64,000 nt of DNA. It comes from Meles meles (Eukaryota > Chordata > Mammalia > Carnivora > Mustelidae). The position numbers and the translations under genes are program-made. Below the pieces are notes generated by a model that saw nothing but the letters and a program-made list of their open reading frames with translations, had not been told where the DNA came from and made no database searches. Positions 1 through 11,300 of this stretch are shown here, in pieces; position 1 is the stretch's first letter, and the number at the start of each line of letters is the position of its first letter. Location of the stretch: the NCBI RefSeq assembly GCF_922984935.1, contig NW_025721202.1:243333-307332 (forward strand), read 5' to 3'.

Positions 1-1008
1 GCGCGGCCGGCGGTCCCGGCGCCGGGGAGTTTTCCCCGAGCAGAGTGGATGGAGGCGCCATGGCCGGGCGCCCGACTCCGCCGTGGCGGGCGGCCGGGGC
101 GCCCGTGGAGGGGGCTGGCCTCTGTGTGGGAACGGACTGATCTCTCACTCCACGGCTGGGACGAAGCCGCAAAAAGTGCCGTTGTCGCCGGGACGGTCGG
201 GGGAACTCGTGGCGCGGGACTCAGGGTTCCCCATGCGGAGGCCCCCAGGCTCAGGCCCCTGGCAACAGAAGGCTGAGCAAGCAGGCCCGGGCCCGGGCCC
301 GGCTTTCGGGGCTGGCCTGGCCCCAGGGGCCGGCGCCAGGGTGTGGACCCCCGGAGGCTGATGAGCGGGAGGCCTCAGCCTCCCCGGGGCCCGCCTCCCG
401 GAGCTCCTCCTGGTGGTGACGGAACGCGACGACACGCTATCCCGGACAGGGCCCCGGGGGGGCGTCCCTGCGGCCCTCTGGTGCCCGAAGTGTGTTAGCC
501 TGGCGTTTTCCGGCCAATTCTCACGAGCGTTCTGCCCAATTCGGGATCGATTTGGGCAGAACGCTCGTGAGAATTGGCCGGCGTTGGGCAGCCCTGGTCA
601 GCGCCCAGTGCCGCGTGGAGCAGGGCCCTTTCTCGCTCGGGGCATGGCGCGGCGACCCGGAAAACGAGCCGTGACGATGGGGCTCGGCCGGCGGCCCCGG
701 CGCCGGGAAGTTTTCCCCGAGCAGAGTGGATGGAGGCGCCGTGGCCGGGCGTCCGCCTCCGCCGTGGCGGGTGGCCCGGGCGCCCGTGGAGGGGGCTGGC
801 CTCTGTGGGGGAACGGAGTGATCTCTCACTCCACGGCTGGGACGAAGCCGCGAAAGGTGCCGTTGTCGCCGGGACGGTCAGGGGGACTCGTGGCGCGGGA
901 CTCAGGTTTCCCCATGCGGAGGCCCACAGGCTCAGGCCCCTGGCAACGGAAGGCTGAGCAAGGAGGCCCGGGCCGGGGCCCGGCTTTCGGGGCTGGCCCG
1001 GCCCCAGC
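1..1008. repeat. Block duplicated at 3,404-4,411
   Basis: The first ~1 kb matches 3,404-4,411 almost base for base, an offset of 3,403 bp (five monomers). Shared private variants include CCATGGCCGGGCGCCCGACT, the GGTGGTGACGGAACGC variant and GGCCCACAGG. The match stops near 1,008, where AGCTGCCGG faces ATCGGCCGG. This is a multi-monomer block copy rather than a regular higher-order repeat, since the following units differ in subtype. Confidence 0.85.
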
Positions 1009-1009
1009 T

Positions 1010-1900
1010 GCCGGCGCCAGGGAGGGGACCCCCGGAGGCTGAGGAGCGGGAGGCGTCGGCCTCCCCGGGGCACGCCTCCCGGAGCTCCTCCCGGCGGTGC
1101 CGGAACGCGACGACACGGGATCTCGGAGAGGGCCCCGGGGGGGCCGCCCTGCGGCCCTGTGGTGCCCGAAGTGTGTTCGCCGGGCGTTTTCCGGCCAATT
1201 CTCACGAGAGTTCTGCCCAAATCGGGATCGATTTGGGCAGAACACTCATGAGAATTGGCCAGCGTTGGGCAGCCCTGGTAAGCGCCCAGTTCCGCGTGGA
1301 GCAGGGCCCTTTCTCGCTCGGGGCATGTCGCGGCCACCCGGAAAACGAGCCGTGACGATGGGGCGCGGCCGGCAGCCGCGGCGCCGGGGAGTTTTCCCCG
1401 ATCAGAGTGGATGGAGGCGCCGTGGCCGGGCGTCCGCCTGCGCCGTGGCGGGCAGCCGGAGCGCCCCTGGAGGGGGCTGGCCTCTTGGGGAAACGGACTG
1501 GTCTCTCACTCCGCGGATAGGACGAAGCTGCGAAAGGTGCCGTTGTCGCCGGGATGGTCGGGGGACTCGTGGCGCGGGACTCAGGGTTCCCCATGGGGAG
1601 GCCCCCAGGCTCAGGCCCCTGGCAACGGAAGGCTGAGCAAGCAGGCCCGGGCCCGGGCCCGCCTTTCGGGGCTAGCCCGGCCCTAGCTGCCGGCGCCAGG
1701 GAGGGGAACCCCGGAGGCTGAGGAGCGGGAGGCGTCGGCCTCCCCGGGGCCCGCCTCCCAGAGCTCCTCCTGGCGGTGCCAGAACGCGACGACACGCGAT
1801 CCCGGACAGGGCCCCGGAGGGGCGGCCCTGCGGCCCTGTGGTGCCCGAAGTGTGTTCGCTGGGCGTTTTCCGGCCAATTCTCAGGAGCGTTCTGCCCAAA
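1010..1900. repeat. Type-B satellite unit inside the type-A zone
   Basis: The monomer here has the type-B markers: GCAGCCGCGGCGCC, GGGAAACGGACTGGTCTC, CACTCCGCGG, CATGGGGAGG, and CCTGTGGTGCCCG before the palindrome. The units around it carry the type-A markers: GCGGCCCCGGCGCC, GGGAACGGAGTGATCTC, CACTCCACGG and CATGCGGAGG. An isolated unit of the other subtype suggests unequal exchange or gene conversion between array zones. Confidence 0.75.
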
Positions 1901-3231
1901 TCGGGATCGATTTGGGCAGAACGCTCGTGAGAATTGGCCGGCGTTGGGCAGCCCTGGACAGCGCCCAGTTCCGCGTGGAGCAGGGCCCTTTCTCGCTCGG
2001 GGCATGGCGTGGCCACCCGGAAAACGAGCCGCGACGATGGGGCGTGGCCAGCGGCCCCGGCGCCGGGGAGTTTTCCCCGAGAAGAGTGGATGTAGGCGCC
2101 GTGGCCGGGCGTCCGCCTCCGCCGTGGCTTGCGGCCGGGGCGCCCGTGGAGGGGGCAGGCCTCTGTAGGGGAACGGAGTGATCTCTCACTCCACGGCTGG
2201 GACGAAGCCGCGAAAGGTGCCGTTGTCGCCGGGACGGTCGAGGGGACTCGTGGCGTGGGACTCAGAGTTCCCCGTGCGGAGGCCCCCAGGCTCAGGCCCC
2301 TGGCAACGGAAGGCTGAGGAAGCAGGCCCGGGCCCGGGTCCGGCTTTCGGGGCTGGCCCGGCCCCAGCTGCCGGCGCCAGGGAGGCGAAACCCCGGAAGC
2401 TGAAGAACAGGAGGTGTTGGCCTCCCCGGGGCCTGCCTACCGGAGCTCCTCCTGGCGGTGCCGGAACGCGACGACCCGCGACCCCGGACAGGGCCACGGG
2501 GGGGTGGCCCTGCGCCCCTCTGGTGCCCGTAGTGTGTTCGCCGTGCGTTTTCCGGCCAATTCTCACGAGCGTTCTGCCCAAATCGGGATCGATTTGGACA
2601 GAACGCTCGTGAGAATTGGCCGGCGTTGGGCCGCCCTGGTCAGCGCCCAGTTCCGCGTGGAGCAGGGCCCTTTCTCGCTCGGGGCATGTCGCGGCCACCC
2701 GGAAAACGAGCCGCGACGATGGGGCGCCGCCGGCGGCCCCGGCGCCGGGGAGTTTTCCCCGAGCAGAATGGATGGAGGCGCCGTGGCCGGGCGTCCGCCT
2801 CCGCCGTGTCGGGCGGCCGGGGCGCCCGTGGAGGGGGCTGGCCTCTGTGGGGGAACGGAGTGATCTCTCACTCCACGGCTGGGACGAAGCCGCGATAGGT
2901 GCCGTTGTCGCTGGGACGTTCTGGGGACTCGTGGCGCGAGACTCAGGCTTCCCCATGCGGAGGCCCCCAGGCTCAGGCCCCTGGCAACGGAAGACTGAGC
3001 AGGCAGGCCCGGGCCCGGGCCCGGCTTTCGGGGCTGGCCCGGCCCCAGCTAGTGGCGCCAGGAAGGGGACCCCCGGATGCTGAGGAGCTGGAGGCGTCGG
3101 GCTCCCCGGGGCCCGCCTCCCAGAGCTCCTCCTGGCGGTGCCGGAACGCGACGACACGCGATCCCGGACAGGGCCCCGGGGGGGCGGCCATGCGCCCCTG
3201 TGGTGCCCGAAGTGTGTTCGCAAGGCGTTTT

Positions 3232-3303
3232 CCGGCCAATTCTCACGAGCGTTCTGCCCAAATCGGGATCGATTTGGGCAGAACGCTCGTGAGAATTGGC
3301 CGG
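3232..3303. repeat. 72 bp palindrome (perfect example)
   Basis: Example of the inverted repeat present once per satellite monomer. The left arm begins CCGGCCAATTCTCACGAG and the right arm ends CTCGTGAGAATTGGCCGG. The arms are 34 bp and perfectly complementary here, separated by a 4 nt GGAT loop. Each arm carries a CCAAT pentamer near its outer end, in opposite orientations, and a ClaI-type ATCGAT lies at the centre. Other units have the same structure with none to a few mismatches, for example 510-581 with one mismatch near the loop. DNA of this form could extrude a cruciform, and an RNA copy would fold into a long hairpin. Function unknown. Confidence 0.95.
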
Positions 3304-5937
3304 CGTTGGGCAGCCCTGGTCAGCGCCCAGTTCCGCGTGGAGCAGGGCCCTTTCTCGCTCGGGGCATGTCGCGGCCACCCGGAAAACGAGCCGTGACGAT
3401 GGGGCGCGGCCGGCGGTCCCGGCGCCGGGGAGTTTTCCCCGAGCAGAGTGGATGGAGGCGCCATGGCCGGGCGCCCGACTCCGCCGTGGCGGGCGGCCGG
3501 GGCGCCCGTGGAGGGGGCTGGCCTCTGTGTGGGAACGGACTGATCTCTCACTCCACGGCTGGGACGAAGCCGCAAAAAGTGCCGTTGTCGCCGGGACGGT
3601 CTGGGGAACTCGTGGCGTGGGACTCAGGGTTCCCCATGCGGAGGCCCCCAGGCTCAGGCCCCTGGCAACAGAAGGCTGAGCAAGCAGGCCCGGGCCCGGG
3701 CCCGGCTTTCGGGGCTGGCCTGGCCCCAGGGGCCGGCGCCAGGGTGTGGACCCCCGGAGGCTGATGAGCGGGAGGCCTCAGCCTCCCCGGGGCCCGCCTC
3801 CCGGAGCTCCTCCTGGTGGTGACGGAACGCGACGACACGCTATCCCGGACAGGGCCCCGGGGGGGCGTCCCTGCGGCCCTCTGGTGCCCGAAGTGTGTTA
3901 GCCTGGCGTTTTCCGGCCAATTCTCACGAGCGTTCTGCCCAATTCGGGATCGATTTGGGCAGAACGCTCGTGAGAATTGGCCGGCGTTGGGCAGCCCTGG
4001 TCAGCGCCCAGTGCCGCGTGGAGCAGGGCCCTTTCTCGCTCGGGGCATGGCGCGGCGACCCGGAAAACGAGCCGTGACGATGGGGCTCGGCCGGCGGCCC
4101 CGGCGCCGGGAAGTTTTCCCCGAGCAGAGTGGATGGAGGCGCCGTGGCCGGGCGTCCGCCTCCGCCGTGGCGGGTGGCCCGGGCGCCCGTGGAGGGGGCT
4201 GGCCTCTGTGGGGGAACGGAGTGATCTCTCACTCCACGGCTGGGACGAAGCCGCGAAAGGTGCCGTTGTCGCCGGGACGGTCAGGGGGACTCGTGCCGCG
4301 GGACTCAGGTTTCCCCATGCGGAGGCCCACAGGCTCAGGCCCCTGGCAACGGAAGGCTGAGCAAGGAGGCCCGGGCCGGGGCCCGGCTTTCGGGGCTGGC
4401 CCGGCCCCATCGGCCGGCGCCAGGGAGGGGACCCCCGGAGGCTGAGGAGCGGGAGGCGTCGGACTCCCCGTGGCCCGCCTCCCGGGGCTCCTCCTGGCGT
4501 TGCCGGAACGCGATGACACGCGATCCCGGACAGGGCCCCGGGGGGGAGGCCCTGCGGCCCTGTGGTGCCCGAAGTGTGTTCGCCAGGCGTTTTCCGGCCA
4601 ATTCTCACGAGCGTTCTGCAAAATCGGGATGGATTTGTGCAGAACGCTCGTGAGAATTGGCCGCCGTTGGGCAGCCCTGGTCAGCTCCCCGTGCCACGTG
4701 GACCAGAGCCCTTTCTCGCTCGGGGCATGGCGCGGCCACCCGGAAAACGAGCCGCGACGATGGGGCGCGGCCGGCGGCCCCGGCGCCGGGGAGTTTACAC
4801 CGAGCAGAGTGGATGGAGGCGCCGTGGCCGGGCGTCCGCCTCCGCCGTGGCGGGCGGCCGGGGCGCCCGTGGAAGGGGGCTGGCTTCTGTGGGGGAACGG
4901 AGTGATCTCTCACTCCACGGCTGGGACGAATCCGCAAAAAGTGCCGTTGTCGCCGGGATGGTCGGGGGAACTCGTGGCGCGGGACTCAGGGTTCCCCATG
5001 CGGAGGCCCCCAGGCTCAGGCCCCTGGCAACAGAAGGCTGAGCAAGCAGGCCCGGGCCCGGGCCCGGCTTTCAGGGCTGGCCTGGCCCCAGGGGCCGGCG
5101 CCAGGGAGTGGACCCCCAGAGGCTGAGGAGCGGGAGGCCTCAGCCTCCCCGGGGCCCGCCTCCCGGAGCTCCTCCTGGTGGTGACGGAACGCGACGACAC
5201 GCGATCCCGGACAGGGCCCCGGGGGGGCGTCCCTGCGGCCCTCTGGTGCCCGAAGTGTGTTAGCCGGGCGTTTTCCGGCCAATTCTCACAAGCGTTCTGC
5301 CCAATTCGGGATCGATTTGGGCAGAACGCTCGTGAGAATTGGCCGGCGTTGGGCAGCCCTGGTCAGCGCCCAGTTCCGCGTGGAGCAGGGCCCTTTCTCG
5401 CTCGGGGCATGTCGCGGCCACCCGGAAAACGAGCCGTGACGATGGGGCGCGGCCGGCGGTCCCGGCGCCGGGGAGTTTTCCCCGAGCAGAGTGGATGGAG
5501 GTGCCATGGCCGGGCGCCCGACTCCGCCGTGGCGGGCGGCCGGGGCGCCCGTGGAGGGGGCTGGCCTCTGTGTGGGAACGGACTGATCTCTCACTCCACG
5601 GCTGGGACGAAGCCGCGAAAGGTGCCGTTGTCGCCGGAAAGGTAGGGGGGACTCGTGGCGCGGGACTCAGGGTTCCCCATGCGGAGGCACACAGGCACAT
5701 GCCCCTGGCAACGGAAGGCTGAGCAAGCAGGCCCGGGCCCGGGCCCGGGTTTCGGGGCTGGCCCGGCCCCAGCGGCCCGCGCCAGGGAGGGGACCCCCGG
5801 AGGCTGAGGAGCGGGAGGCGTCGGCCTCCCCGCGGCCCGCCTCCCGGAGCTCCTCCTGGCGGTGCCGGAACGCGACGACACGCGATCCCGGACAGGGCCC
5901 CGGGGGGGCGGCCCTGCGGCCCTCTGGTGCCCGAAGT

Positions 5938-8320
5938 GTGTTCGCCGGGCGTTTTCGGGCCAATTCTCACGAGCGTTCTGCCCAAATCGGGATCGATTTC
6001 GGCAGAACGCTCGTGAGAATTGGCCGGCGTTGGGCAGCCCTGGTCAGCGCCCAGGGCCGCGTGGAGCAGGGCCCTTTCTCGCTCGGGGCATGGCGCGGCC
6101 AGCCGGAAAATGAGCCGCGACGATGGGGTGCGGCCGGCGGCCCCGGCGCTGGGGAATTTTCCCCGAGCAGAGTGGATGGAGGCGCCGTGGCCGGGCGTCC
6201 GCCTCCGCCGTGGCGGGCGGTCGGGCGCCCGTGGAGGGGGCTGGCCTCTGTGGGGGAACGGAGTGATCTCTCACTCCACGGCTGAGACGAAGCCGCGAAC
6301 GGTGCCGTTGTCGCCGGGACGGTCGGGGGGACTCGTGGCGCGGGACTCAGGGTTCCCCATGCGGAGGCCCCCAGGCTCAGGCCCCTGGCAACGGAAGGCT
6401 GAGCAAGCAGGCCCGGGCCCGGGCCCGGCGTTTGGGGTTGGCCCGGCCCCAGCGGCCGGCGCCAGGGAGGGGACCCCCGGAGGCTGAGGAGCGGGAGGCG
6501 TCGGCCTCCCCGGGGCCCGCCTCTCGGTGCTCCTCCTGGCGGTGCCGGAACGAGACGACACGCGATCCCGGACAGGGCCCCGGGGGGGCGGCCCTGCGGC
6601 CCTCTGGTGCCCGAAGTGTGTTCGCCGGGCGTTTTCCGGCCAATTCTCACGAGCGTTCTGCCCAAATCGGGATCGATTTGGGCAGAACGCTCGTGAGAAT
6701 TGGCCGCGTTGGGCAGCCCTGGTCAGGGCCCAGTGCCGCGTGGAGCAGGGCCCTTTCTCATTCGGGGCATGGCGCGGCCACCCGGAAAACGAGCCGCGAC
6801 GATGGGGCGCGGCCGGCGGCCCCGGCGCCTGGGAGTTTTCCCCGAGCGGAGTGGATGGAGGCGCCATGGCCGGGCGTCCGCCTCCGCCGTGGCGGGCGGC
6901 CGGGCGCCCGTGGAGGGGGCTGGCCTCTGTGGGGGAACGGAGTGATCTCTCACTCCACGTCTGGGACGAAGCCGCGAAAGGTGCCGTTGTCGCCGGGACG
7001 GTCGGGGGGACTCGTGGCGCGGGACTCAGGGTTCCCCATGCGGAGGCCCCCAGGCTCAGGCCCCTGGCAACGGAAGGTTGAGTAAGCAGGCCCGGGCCCG
7101 GGCCCGGTTTTCGGGGCTGGCCCGGCCCCGGCGGCCGGCGCCAGGGAGGGGACCCCCGGAAGCTGAGGAGCGGGAGGCGTCGGCCTCCCCGGGGCCCGCC
7201 TCCCGGAGCTCCTCCTGGCGGTGCCGGAACGAGACGACACGCGAATCCGGACAGGGCCTTGGGGGGGCGGCCCTGCGGCCCTCTGGTGCCCTAAGTGTGT
7301 TCGCCGGGCGTTTTCCGGCCAATTCTCACGAGCGTTCTGCCCAAATCGGGATCGATTTGGGCAGAACGCTCGTGAGAATTGGCCGGCGTTGGGCAGCCCT
7401 GGTCAGCGCCCAGTGCCGCGTGGAGCAGGGCCCTTTCTCGCTCGTGGCATGTCGCGGCCACCCGGAAAACGAGCCGCGACGATGGGGCGCGGCCGACGGC
7501 CCCGGCGCCGGGGACTTTCCCCGAGCTGAGTGCATGGAGGCGCCGTGGCCGGGCTTCCGCCTCCGCCGTGGCGGGCGGCCGGGGCGCCCGTGGAGGGGGC
7601 TGGCCTCTGTGGGGGAACGGAGTGATCTCTCACTCCACGGCTGGGACGAAGCCGCGAAAGGTGCCGTTTTCGCCGGGACGGTCGGGGGGACTCGTGGCGC
7701 GGGACTCAGTGTTCCCCATGCGGAGGCACCCAGGCTCAGGCCCCTGGCAACGGAAGGCTGAGCAAGCAGGCCCGGGCCCGGGCCCGGCTTCCGGGGCTGG
7801 CCCGGCCCCGCCGGCCGGCGCCAGGGAGGGGACCCCCGAAGGCTGAGGTGCGGGAGGCGTCGGGCTCCACGGGGCCCGCCTCCCAGAGCTCCTCCTGGCG
7901 GTGCCGGAACGCGACGACACGCGATCCCGGACAGGGCCCCGGGGGGGCGGCCCTGCGGCCCTCTGGTGCCCGAAGTGTGTTCACCGGGCGTTTTCCGGCC
8001 AATTCTCACGAGCGTTCTGCCCAAATCGGGATCGATTTGGGCAGAACGCTCGTGAGAATTGGCCGGCGTTGGGCAGCCCTGGTCAGCGCCCAGGGCCACG
8101 TGGAGCAGGGCCCTTTCTCACTCGGGGCATGTCGCGGCCACCCGGAAAACGAGCCGCAAAGATGGGGCGCGGCCGGCGGCCCCGGCGCCGGGGAGTTTTC
8201 CCCGAGCAGAGTGGATGGAGGCGCCGTGGCCGGGCTTCCCACTCCGCCGTGGCGGGCGGCCGGGGCGCCCGTGGAGGGGGCTGGCCTCTGTGGGGGAACG
8301 GAGTGATCTCTCACTCCACG
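5938..8320. repeat. Multi-unit block also at 11,376-13,080
   Basis: Starts with the private variant GCGTTTTCGGGCC plus GATTTCGGCAG in the palindrome, found at 5,950/5,996 and again at 11,390/11,434. The 7.3-8.3 kb part (GGGGACTTTCCCCGAGCTGAG, then the GGGCTCCACGGGG unit) reappears at 12.1-13.1 kb. The offset changes from 5,438 to 4,760, so the first block holds one more monomer than the second (the unit with the GGCCGCGTTGGG deletion around 6,700). Seen directly in sequence; the mechanism (unequal crossing-over) is inferred. Confidence 0.8.
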
Positions 8321-11300
8321 GCTGGGACGAAGCCGCGAAAGGTGCCGTCGTCGCCGGGACGGTCGGGGGACTCGTGGCGCGGGACTCAGGGTTCCCCATG
8401 CGGAGGCCCCCAGGCTCAGGACCCTGGCAACGGAAGGCTGAGCAAGCAGGCCCGGGCCCTGGCCCGGCTTTCGGGGCTGGCCCGGCCCCAGCGGCCGGCG
8501 CCAGGGAGGGGACCCCCGGAGGCTGAGGAGCGGGAGGCGTCGGCCTCCGCGCGGCCCGCCTCCCGGAGCTCCTCCTGGCGGTGCCGGAACGCGACGACAC
8601 GCGATCCCGGACAGGGCCCCGGGGGGGCGGCCCTGCGGCCCTCTGGTGCCCGAAGTGTGTTCGCCGGGCGTTTTCCGGCCAATTCTCACGAGCGTTCTTC
8701 CCAAATCGGGATCGATTTGGGCAGAACGCTCGTGAGAATTGGCCGCGTTGGGCAGCCCTGGTCAGGGCCCAGTGCCGCGTGGAGCAGGGCCCTTTCTCAT
8801 TCGGGGCATGGCGCGGCCACCCGGAAAACGAGCCGCGACGATGGGGCGCGGCCGGCGGCCCCGGCGCCGGGGAGTTTTCCCCGAACAGAGTAGATGGAGG
8901 CGCCGTTGCCGGGCGTCGGCCTCCGCCGTGGCGGGCGGCCGGGGCGCCCGTGGAGGGGGCTGGCCTCTGTGGGGGAACGGAGTGATCTCTCACTCCACGG
9001 TTGGGACGAAGCCGCGAAAGGTGCCGTTGTCGCCGGGACGGTCGGGGGGACTCGTGGCGCGGGACTCAGAGTTCCCCATGCGGAGGCCCCCAGGCTCAGG
9101 CCCCTGGCAACGGAAGTTTGAGCAAGCAGGCCCGGGCCCGGGCCCGGCTTTCGGGGCTGGCCCGGCCCCGGCGTCCGGCGCCAGGGAGGGAACCCCCGGA
9201 GGCTGAAGAGCGGGAGGCGTCGGCCTCCCCGGGGCCCGCTTCCCGGAGCTCCTCCTGACGGTGCCGGATCGCGACAACACGCGATCCCGGACAGGGCCCC
9301 GGGGGGGCGGCCCGCGGCCCTGTGGTGCCCGAAGTGTGTTCGCCGGCCTTTTTCCGGCCAATTCTCACGAGCGTTCTTCCCAAATCGGGATCGATTTGGG
9401 CAGAACGTTCGTGAGAATTGGCCGGCGTTGGGCAGCCCTTGTCAGCGCCCAGTGCCGCGTGGAGCAGGGCCCTTCCTCGCTCGGGGCATGGCGCGGCCAC
9501 CCGGAAAACGAGCCGCGACGATGGGGCGCGGCCCGCGGCCCCGGCGCCGGGGAGTTTTCCCCGAGCAGAGTGGATGGAGGCGCCGTGGCCGGGCGTCCGC
9601 CTCCGCCGTGGAGGGCGGCCGGGTCGCCCGTGGAGGGGGCTGGCCTCTGTGGGGGAACGGAGTGATCTCTCACTCCACTGCTGGGACGAAGCCGCGAAAG
9701 GTGCCGATGTCGCCGGGACGGTCGGTGGGACTGGAGGCGCGGGACTCAGTGTTCCCCATGCGGGGCCCCCAAGCTCAGGCCCCTGGCAACGGAAGGCTGG
9801 GCAAGCAGGCCCGGGCCCGGGCCCGGCTTTCGGGGCTGGCCCGGCCCCAGCGGCCGGCGCAGGGAGTGGACCCCCAGAGCCTGAGGAGCGGGAGGCGTCG
9901 GCCTCCCCGGGGCCCGCCTCCCGGAGCTTCTCCTGGCGGTGCCGGAACGCGACGACACGCGATCCCGGACAGGGCCCCGGGGGGGGCGGCCCTGCGGCCC
10001 TCTGGTGCCCGAAGTGTGTTCGCCGGGCGTTTTCCGGCCAATTCTCACGAGCGTTCTACCCAAATCGGGATCGATTTGGGCAGAACGCTCGTGAGAATTG
10101 GCCGTCGTTGGGCAGCCCTGGTCAGCGCCCAGGGCCGCGTGGAGCAGGGCCCTTTCTCGCTCGGGGCATGGCGAGGCCAGCCGGAAAACGAGCCGCGACG
10201 ATGGGGCGCGGCCGGCGGCCCCGGCGCCGGGGAGTTTTCCCCGAGCAGAGTGGATGGAGGCGCCGTGGCCGGGCGTCCGCCTCCGCCGTGGTGGGCGGCC
10301 GGGGCGCCCGTGGAGGGGGCTGGCCTCTGTGGGGGAACGGAGTGATCTCTCACTCCACGGCTGGGACGAAGCCGCGAAAGGTGCCGTTGTAGCCGGGACG
10401 GTCGGGGGGACTCGTGGCGCTGGACTGAGGGTTCCCCATGTGGGGCCCCCAGGCTCAGGCCCCTGGCAACGGAAGGCTGGGCAAGCAGGCCCGGGCCCGG
10501 GCCCGGCTTTCGGGGCTGGCCCGGCCCCAGCGGCCGGCGCCGGGAGTGGACCCCCGGAGGCTGAGGAGCGGGAGGCGTCGGCCTCCCCGGGGCCCGCCTC
10601 CCGGAGCTTCTCCTGGCGGTGCCGGAACGCGATGAAACGCGATCCCGGACAGGGCCCCGGGGGGGCGGCCCTGCGGCCCACTGGTGCCCGAAGTGTGCTT
10701 GCCGGGCGTTTTCCGGCCAATTCTCACGAGCGTTCTGCCCAAATCGGGATCGATTTGGGCAGAACGCTCGTGAGAATTGGCCGGCGTTGGGCAGCCCTGG
10801 TCAGCGCCCAGGGCCGCGTGGAACAGGGCCCTTTCTCGCTCGGGGCATGTCGCGGCCACCCGGAAAACGAGCCGCGACGATGGGGCGTGGCCGGCGGCCC
10901 CGGCGCCGGGGAGTTTTCCCCGAGCAGAGTGGATGGAGGCGCCGCGGCTGGGCGTCCGCCTCCGCCGTGGCGAGCGGCCGGGGCGCCCGTGGAGGGGGCT
11001 GGCCTCTGTGGGGGAACGGAGTGATCTCTCACTCCACGGCTGGGACGAAGCCGCGAAAGGTGCCGTCGTCGCCGAGACGGTCGGGGGGACTCGTGGCGCG
11101 GGACTCAGGGTTCCCCATGCGGAGGCCCCCAGGCTCAGGCACCTGGCAACGGAAGGCTGAGCAAGCACGCCCGGGCCCGGGCCCGGGTTTCGGGGCTGGC
11201 CCGGCCCCAGCGGCCGGCGCCAGGGAGGGGACCCCCGGAGGCTGAGGAGCGGGAGGCGTCGGCCTCCCCGGGGCCCGCCTCCCGGAGCTCCTCCTGGCGG

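Noticed and set aside
510..581. CRISPR-like array because of regularly spaced palindromic repeats
   Set aside because: The spacing is ~680 bp of repeated, not unique, sequence and the genome is mammalian; it is a satellite monomer feature.
510..581. CENP-B box in the satellite
   Set aside because: I looked for the TTCG....A..CGGG core in the monomer and palindrome and did not find a convincing match.
1097..1636. Numerous open frames of 60-600 codons in all six frames of the satellite, including a recurrent 208-codon frame starting MPERDDTRSRTGPRGG
   Set aside because: Frames are open on both strands at once, no domain or codon bias is seen, monomer lengths of 679-682 bp break the frames freely, and there is no promoter or splice context. 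Best explained by high GC.
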